Source: Bacteroidales bacterium
GTDB lineage: Bacteria; Bacteroidota; Bacteroidia; Bacteroidales; UBA3663
DNA length: 18,436 bases
Assembly: GCA_016293065.1 (NCBI GenBank)
Contig: JAEDEY010000037.1
Coordinates: 1-18,436 of the forward strand
Direction of reading: 5' to 3'
Shown here: one piece after another, positions 14,096 to 18,436 of the stretch
Layout of the letters: the number at the start of each line of letters is the position of its first letter
Numbering within the stretch: position 1 is the first letter of the stretch
Program-made: the position numbers and the translations under genes
Notes under the pieces: model-generated
Told to the model about the DNA's origin: nothing
What the model saw: the letters and a program-made list of their open reading frames with translations, nothing else
The model's database searches: none

Positions 14096-14695
14096 ATGAA
14101 GAATCTATCTGACGAGGAGCTTGTTGCTCAATTTGCGCAGGGTGTGAACGAGGCATTTGATGTTTTGTTATACCGCTATAAGAAACAGTTATATCTCTAT
14201 ATACACTCGAACTTACAGAATCGAGATTTAGCGGAAGACATCTTTCAGGACACTTTCACACGAGTTATTATTACAATCAAGTCGGGCCATTACAATGAGT
14301 CGGGCAAGTTTTCGTCGTTCCTGTTCCGCATCGCTCACAACAAAGTGATCGACGTCTTCCGTCGTGAGAATAATGCTGAGCAAATCAATGAATGTGACGT
14401 TGAGTATGATATGTTCAGCAACATGGTTATCAATGAAGCCATCGACGAATATACGCCATCGAAAGAAGAATCAGTGTGCTATAACCAGGTCCTGAAAGAC
14501 ATCCGTCGAATGATACAGTTCTTGCCAGAGTACCAGAGGGAGATAGTGATCATGCGATTCTACAAAAACATGAGTTTCAAGGATATTGCCGAAACATTGG
14601 GAATCAGCATCAACACTGCTCTCGGTCGTGTGAGATATGCGGTGATGAATATGCGAAAGATGGCTATTGCCCACAATATTTCGTTGGCAGTATAA
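14096..14695 (+). CDS. RNA polymerase sigma factor, ECF-like sigma-70 family
   Basis: This 199-residue protein has sigma region 2 at about 22-92, including DLAEDIFQDTFTRV (44-57) and the -10-binding helix GKFSSFLFRIAHNKVIDVFRR (70-90). An acidic linker follows (about 93-125), then region 4 at 132-187 with FLPEYQREIVIMRFYKNMSFKDIAETLGISINTA as the helix-turn-helix part. There is no region 1 or 3, so it is ECF-type. No FecR-type transmembrane anti-sigma gene follows; instead a 57-residue reading frame begins 74 bases on, after a long hairpin. Target promoters and signal are unknown. Confidence 0.93.
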   Translation: MKNLSDEELVAQFAQGVNEAFDVLLYRYKKQLYLYIHSNLQNRDLAEDIFQDTFTRVIITIKSGHYNESGKFSSFLFRIAHNKVIDVFRRENNAEQINECDVEYDMFSNMVINEAIDEYTPSKEESVCYNQVLKDIRRMIQFLPEYQREIVIMRFYKNMSFKDIAETLGISINTALGRVRYAVMNMRKMAIAHNISLAV

Positions 14696-14723
14696 AAAAT
14701 GTCAGACATCAACAATAAAAGAA

Positions 14724-14767
14724 GCAGACTCGCGTTTTATTGATAGATAAAACAAAAACGAGTCTGC
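14724..14767. other. Long hairpin between the sigma gene and the small downstream gene
   Basis: GCAGACTCG (14724-14732) pairs perfectly with CGAGTCTGC (14759-14767). Inside, GTTTTAT (14734-14740) pairs with ATAAAAC (14747-14753) around a TGATAG loop. On the plus strand it ends two bases before the ATG at 14770 and has no T-tail. On the minus strand it is followed by TTCTTTTATTG and would be an adequate terminator for the operon that ends at 14893. Confidence 0.75.
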
Positions 14768-14769
14768 CT

Positions 14770-14943
14770 ATGAATAAGACATTTACTGCATTAACCAAAC
14801 GTATCAAGAAATCGGCATGTGAAGGACCGAGTGAAGATACATTACTTAAACTAAGGCTATTTGCACGATGCTTTATGCCAACCGACAATCCATCAGAAGA
14901 TCGATGGTTCGACAAACATACGTTGTCCGGCAAAGCCATCTAA
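14770..14943 (+). CDS. Small protein encoded downstream of the sigma factor, 57 residues
   Basis: The frame begins MNKTFTALTKRIKKSACEGPSEDTL, with a basic helical N-terminus, a PSEDTLLKLRLFARCF segment and a polar tail. It resembles in outline the short proteins with a P-S-x-x-T-L and FAR segment that often follow sigma factors in Bacteroidales, but I could not check this. It follows the sigma gene on the same strand after a strong hairpin, and its last 51 bases overlap the end of the opposite-strand 669-residue gene. A regulator of the sigma factor is a guess from position only. A TTG start at 14740 would add ten residues, but lies inside the hairpin. Confidence 0.5.
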   Translation: MNKTFTALTKRIKKSACEGPSEDTLLKLRLFARCFMPTDNPSEDRWFDKHTLSGKAI

Positions 14944-16902
14944 GTCTTGGAGTGTCATGCCGTAACGGACATGCAACAACTGTAGGTGTGAGATGTCTTC
15001 CGATGGGAGATGTTCCACACCTTCAATTTCTTGTATTTCGTCAGACGAGATGACAAAGAACTTGCTTGGCACCGAACAACTCTTCTTTATGCTGATGGAT
15101 AGAGGTGTAGTGCGTTTCATACTCTCGATATATCCAACTATGCCTCCAATCGAACTGGTATTACGATTGATGCGTTCGCATACCGACATACCTAACAGAG
15201 GAGGGATAGAGCAAGCGTCGATGCGCTTATCGAGGTAGCTATCGACCCTTTCAGCAACTGATTCCCTGATCATGGCAAGCAGATCGTCGCCCGAAGAAAT
15301 CATCGTACCATTGTCGTAAACAGTCAGCATTATGCGCTGATATTCTTCAAGCAAGCTGTCTTTATCAGCTTCGATGGCAATATGTGTTTGTGAAAGCTCT
15401 TTGTTGCCGAAGATGGAAAACTTCTCAGACGGATTGGTTTCGCTGACGAAACTCTCGACTTGACGCATCGTCTCGCTCAGAATGCGATGGCATTCGTCGC
15501 AACGCTCAATGAGAGCCGACACTCCAGGGATGAGTTCGTTGAGCAACTTGATAGCAAAGTCGCAACCAGGCACAAGTGTCTTCTTGATCATCAAGCGAGT
15601 CAACGCCTCGCGGAACGATTCAAGCACGATGCTGTCCTTGCGCATAATGCGATTGAAGATGTTGAGTCCATGCCATCGTTTGGCGATGTCGGCAAGTTCG
15701 TTTTCAATCTGGCTGATTGTTTCTTCTGTATCTGCCTTGAGGTTTTGAATCTCAATCACTTTCTGCTGGAGAACATTGACAACACCTCGCACCATTGTCT
15801 TCTGCGCCTCGGGAGTCAACGCTTTTGTCTTGATCGAACTATTGAACTCCTGAGTAATAATGGATTTGAGGAGGTTGCAATAGTCGATAGTCTTTTTGCC
15901 CTCGAGCAAGAAGAAATGATCGACACCAATATCGCGGAAACGGCTTTGGAACAGCAGATCTGCACGCTGGCGTATCTTGGTAAGCCAGTCTTCACGCGGA
16001 TAGTCTGATAGCCCTTGCATCTGCAGTTCCACGCCTTCACTCCAGAATGAATCGACACGAGGCCATTGTGTCGTTTCATCATAACTGAGATTGAGGAACG
16101 AATCCTCCTGAAGACACAGGCGCATCGGCTGGATTGGCACGAACGAAAGGATGCGTTGCGACTCATCATTACACAACTCTATAGGAGTCTCATTGACTTC
16201 GGGCAGAGCATATCGCAGAGCCGACAAGAGAAAATATTGGCGAAGATGTGCACGCAACTCATATTCGGGATATGAAATTGAAGAAGTATTGAAACTGCCA
16301 AATATTGGAGGAAAATCGAGCGACTCCTTGCCAGAACCTTCTAATCCAAAAAGATCGCCTTGCTGAACAGGGAGGCGCACCGACAGTCGCTCAAAAGAGA
16401 TGTCACAACGAGTTACCGAGAAAATAAACTCGGCAAGTGAACGCTGCGACTCGTCGTTATAGAGATATACATTGGTGAGCAGACGGCACTCAAGATGATC
16501 GGCTACCGCATTGTTGAGCTGCACAAGATTGCGCCAGACAGACTTGCGCGACATTTCATCGGTGTTGAGCATATGTGGCATCTGACCATAGACAAAGATA
16601 GGATAGTGGCTTTCCACATTAGCCTTATATAACTTGCGAATGAGCATGATAGTCGAAACTATTGCTGCTCCTTCATTATTTCTCACAAAGTCGGCACAAA
16701 CGTGGAAGGTGATATCGTCGAGAGTCTTCTGTTTCTTGCGCAACTCAGTCACTTCATGCTGCAATTCTCTTTCGTCGATGGGCTTGTTGAGAAACAGCAA
16801 CGACACATTTCTTCGATACAGCGATTCTGTAGCGAAGAGTCGATAGACAGGATTATCGAGCCTTGACTGGCTGTAATTCAAAAAGATAACAATGTGTTTC
16901 AA
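14893..16902 (-). CDS. Large uncharacterised protein, 669 residues
   Basis: I do not recognise this family. The protein is predicted soluble, with no signal peptide or membrane segment. The N-terminus KHIVIFLNYS and the stretches VSLLFLNKP and PIFVYGQMPHM read like strands of an alpha/beta domain (about 1-165). A middle part (about 165-345) is mixed, and residues 375-410 (VLQQKVIEIQNLKADTEE and on) look like a coiled coil. The rest to about 560 is mostly helical and the last 100 residues are mixed. No nucleotide-binding or catalytic motif is evident. It starts 6 bases after the thymidine kinase stop codon and so is probably co-transcribed with it. Length and continuous frame make coding certain; function is unknown. 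Confidence 0.85.
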   Translation of the reverse strand: MKHIVIFLNYSQSRLDNPVYRLFATESLYRRNVSLLFLNKPIDERELQHEVTELRKKQKTLDDITFHVCADFVRNNEGAAIVSTIMLIRKLYKANVESHYPIFVYGQMPHMLNTDEMSRKSVWRNLVQLNNAVADHLECRLLTNVYLYNDESQRSLAEFIFSVTRCDISFERLSVRLPVQQGDLFGLEGSGKESLDFPPIFGSFNTSSISYPEYELRAHLRQYFLLSALRYALPEVNETPIELCNDESQRILSFVPIQPMRLCLQEDSFLNLSYDETTQWPRVDSFWSEGVELQMQGLSDYPREDWLTKIRQRADLLFQSRFRDIGVDHFFLLEGKKTIDYCNLLKSIITQEFNSSIKTKALTPEAQKTMVRGVVNVLQQKVIEIQNLKADTEETISQIENELADIAKRWHGLNIFNRIMRKDSIVLESFREALTRLMIKKTLVPGCDFAIKLLNELIPGVSALIERCDECHRILSETMRQVESFVSETNPSEKFSIFGNKELSQTHIAIEADKDSLLEEYQRIMLTVYDNGTMISSGDDLLAMIRESVAERVDSYLDKRIDACSIPPLLGMSVCERINRNTSSIGGIVGYIESMKRTTPLSISIKKSCSVPSKFFVISSDEIQEIEGVEHLPSEDISHLQLLHVRYGMTLQDLDGFAGQRMFVEPSIF

Positions 16903-16908
16903 GAGAAA

Positions 16909-17493
16909 TTATTTCTTTGCCATCATTTCTTGATAGCAGATACGACATAATGGTTCATATTCCTGCATCTCTCCGAGCATGACTTGCTGTTCGCCCTTGA
17001 CAGTGCGGTAAGAATAGTTTGCCAAACGTCCGCAATGCACGCAAATAGCACGAGTCTTGTAGATCGAGTCGGCTACTGCCATGAGCTGAGGCATTGGTCC
17101 GAAAGGATTGCCCAGGAAGTCCATATCCAAGCCAGCAACAATGACACGAATACCCTGATTAGCTAATTTGTTGCACACATCTACTATGCCGTCATCGAAG
17201 AATTGAGCTTCGTCGATTGCCACCACATCAAGTCCTTGCGACATGAGCAATATGCTGTATGAGTTCTCGACAGGAACAGCCTTGAGCGCAAGCTTATTGT
17301 GCGACACAACGTCTCTCTCGCTATATCTGACATCAATCGTTGGCTTGAAGATCTCGATTTTCTGATGAGCTATCTTGGCTCGTTTCACACGTCGTATCAG
17401 TTCTTCGGTTTTACCCGAGAACATCGATCCGCATATCACTTCGATGCAACCGCAACGACCGTTTTCGTAGAATGAATTTTCTATTATATTCAT
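16909..17493 (-). CDS. tdk: Thymidine kinase, type II
   Basis: This 194-residue cytosolic enzyme phosphorylates thymidine to dTMP in the pyrimidine salvage pathway. It has the P-loop GSMFSGKT (22-29), the DEAQF motif (94-98) with catalytic E95, and a structural zinc site with CVHC (C151, C154) and CRIC (C183, C186). The lasso-region residues around [10 protein letters not shown] are also present. Length is normal for the TK1-like family. It lies in a run of three same-strand genes: 13 bases after the Na/Pi paralogue and 6 bases before the large unknown gene, so an operon is likely. Confidence 0.95.
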   Translation of the reverse strand: MNIIENSFYENGRCGCIEVICGSMFSGKTEELIRRVKRAKIAHQKIEIFKPTIDVRYSERDVVSHNKLALKAVPVENSYSILLMSQGLDVVAIDEAQFFDDGIVDVCNKLANQGIRVIVAGLDMDFLGNPFGPMPQLMAVADSIYKTRAICVHCGRLANYSYRTVKGEQQVMLGEMQEYEPLCRICYQEMMAKK

Positions 17494-17506
17494 AATATAT
17501 TATTTA

Positions 17507-18436
17507 TTATTCGCGTGGTAATGATGAGAGCACATTGACAACAAAATCTCCAATCTTTTCACATTGGTTGATCAGTTCCATGAACAATGTTCCATGCAGG
17601 AATTCGATTTCTTTACGGTCAATCATCTCGATGGTTGATTTCCTTAGCATGTTACGGAAGTTGTTTATCTCATCTTCAATGTTGTATGCCTTGTTTATCA
17701 ATGCCTCTGTTGCCTCTTCTTTCTCGACCGATGCTACCATGTGGCGCAACGACATGTCGGTGAGCATGATCATCTGTTTCAAACTGCGTGTGAGCTTGTC
17801 GTTAAAGACGATGCACAGATCGCTTCTGCGTTTTAGCGTGAGTGCGAGTTGCCGTGTGCTATCGGCAATGCTTCCCATCTCGTCAATCATACGGAATATT
17901 GACATTGAGAGCTGGTCGCCATCAGTGCTGAGAGTCGATGTACTGATGTCGCGCAAGAAAAGGGCAATCTCTTCCTCGGCTTTCTCGCTTTCGGTCTTCA
18001 GGAACATTACTTTGTCGCAGATTGAATGTAGCTTGGCACTGCCATTGGGTAATGAGACCATCGTGGTAATCAGCGAGAACATCTTATATGTCTCTTTCGA
18101 ATAATTGACGGCTTCCTGTTTTGCTTGCGAAAGCGAAATCTCACCCGAGTCGATTAGTCCTGAGGATATCAGCTGAAGCTTGAACGAGTTGTCGCTCTTA
18201 TTGTAACTGTTATCGTTTATTATTTTCGTAACCAGTTGTTCAAAATAGTTGGTAAACCAGATGAAGATCATGAGATTGACCAGATTGAACGAAGAATGGA
18301 AGATGGCTATGTCTATCTCCTTATGACCAGTGTCGATGAATGAACAAATTGGCGACAGGAATGCAAAAGCCCATATTGCTCCAAACAGATTGAAGAGCAG
18401 GTGACTGAGAGCCGTACGTCGCGCCATCACATTTGC
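17507..18436 (-). CDS. Second Na+/phosphate cotransporter, 5' part outside the window
   Basis: The frame stays open to the window edge. The visible part starts ANVMARRTALSHLLFNLFG, which aligns with ANTQARRAAMAHMFFNVFG at about residue 244 of the complete Na/Pi protein encoded at 8428-10113. The visible 309 residues contain the last membrane segments (HSSFNLVNLMIFIWF) and a PhoU-like helical domain from about 90 onward, ending FLHGTLFMELINQCEKIGDFVVNVLSSLPRE. Roughly 240 N-terminal residues with the transport motifs are missing. It differs enough from the first copy to be an old paralogue. An internal GTG at 18430 is not the true start. Thymidine kinase follows 13 bases downstream. Confidence 0.88.
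   Translation of the reverse strand, partial: ANVMARRTALSHLLFNLFGAIWAFAFLSPICSFIDTGHKEIDIAIFHSSFNLVNLMIFIWFTNYFEQLVTKIINDNSYNKSDNSFKLQLISSGLIDSGEISLSQAKQEAVNYSKETYKMFSLITTMVSLPNGSAKLHSICDKVMFLKTESEKAEEEIALFLRDISTSTLSTDGDQLSMSIFRMIDEMGSIADSTRQLALTLKRRSDLCIVFNDKLTRSLKQMIMLTDMSLRHMVASVEKEEATEALINKAYNIEDEINNFRNMLRKSTIEMIDRKEIEFLHGTLFMELINQCEKIGDFVVNVLSSLPRE

Noticed and set aside
17535..18104. A 189-codon plus-strand frame opposite the second Na/Pi gene
   Set aside because: Serine/methionine-rich antisense translation over a gene with clear homology to the first Na/Pi protein.

Overview
The window looks like chromosomal DNA from a Bacteroidales bacterium, most likely Prevotellaceae (inference). 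Most promoter candidates have the Bacteroidetes form, with a -7 box TAnnTTTG and, where a -33 box is visible, TTG or TTTG about 19-20 bases upstream. Start codons generally lack Shine-Dalgarno sequences. Protein families fit as well: rubredoxin-first rubrerythrin, an Xpt/xanthine permease pair, NptA-type Na/Pi transporters with PhoU tails, and ECF-type sigma factors. No rRNA, tRNA, CRISPR array or intact mobile element was found.

Layout. 1-550: a decayed RhuM-family fragment flanked by GTTAAC/GTGTTAAG repeats, then an orphan promoter with a perfect palindrome beside it. 554-2479 (-): xpt and a xanthine permease, a purine salvage operon with an inverted repeat at its transcription start. 2855-3570 (+): rubrerythrin with promoter and terminator. 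3591-3892 (+): an apparent small RNA gene with a pair of palindromic operators, a near-consensus promoter, internal hairpins and a strong terminator. 4019-4400 (-): short ribosome hibernation factor with an unusually strong Shine-Dalgarno. 4554-6229 (+): exported M28 metallopeptidase. 6229-8468 (+): OmpR-type response regulator and histidine kinase. 8428-10226 (-): Na/Pi cotransporter. 10262-12338 (-): FlK-like thioesterase, HAD phosphatase and PTS_EIIC_2/PfoR-like membrane protein, compactly arranged. 12532-12771 (+): small hypothetical protein. 12855-13760 (-): sugar-phosphate nucleotidyltransferase. 14096-14943 (+): ECF-like sigma factor and a small protein separated by a long hairpin. 14893-18436 (-): a second Na/Pi cotransporter (cut by the window end), thymidine kinase and a large unrecognised protein.

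The clearest circuit is phosphate-related. The two-component genes and the convergent Na/Pi gene both carry TGTTACA-type direct repeats with 11-bp periodicity, the layout of a Pho box. This suggests a PhoB/PhoR-like pair that controls itself and the neighbouring transporter. The most novel-looking elements are the putative ~190-nt RNA with its twin operators, and the long hairpin ending two bases before a small gene's start codon. The large protein encoded after thymidine kinase is the main unrecognised gene.
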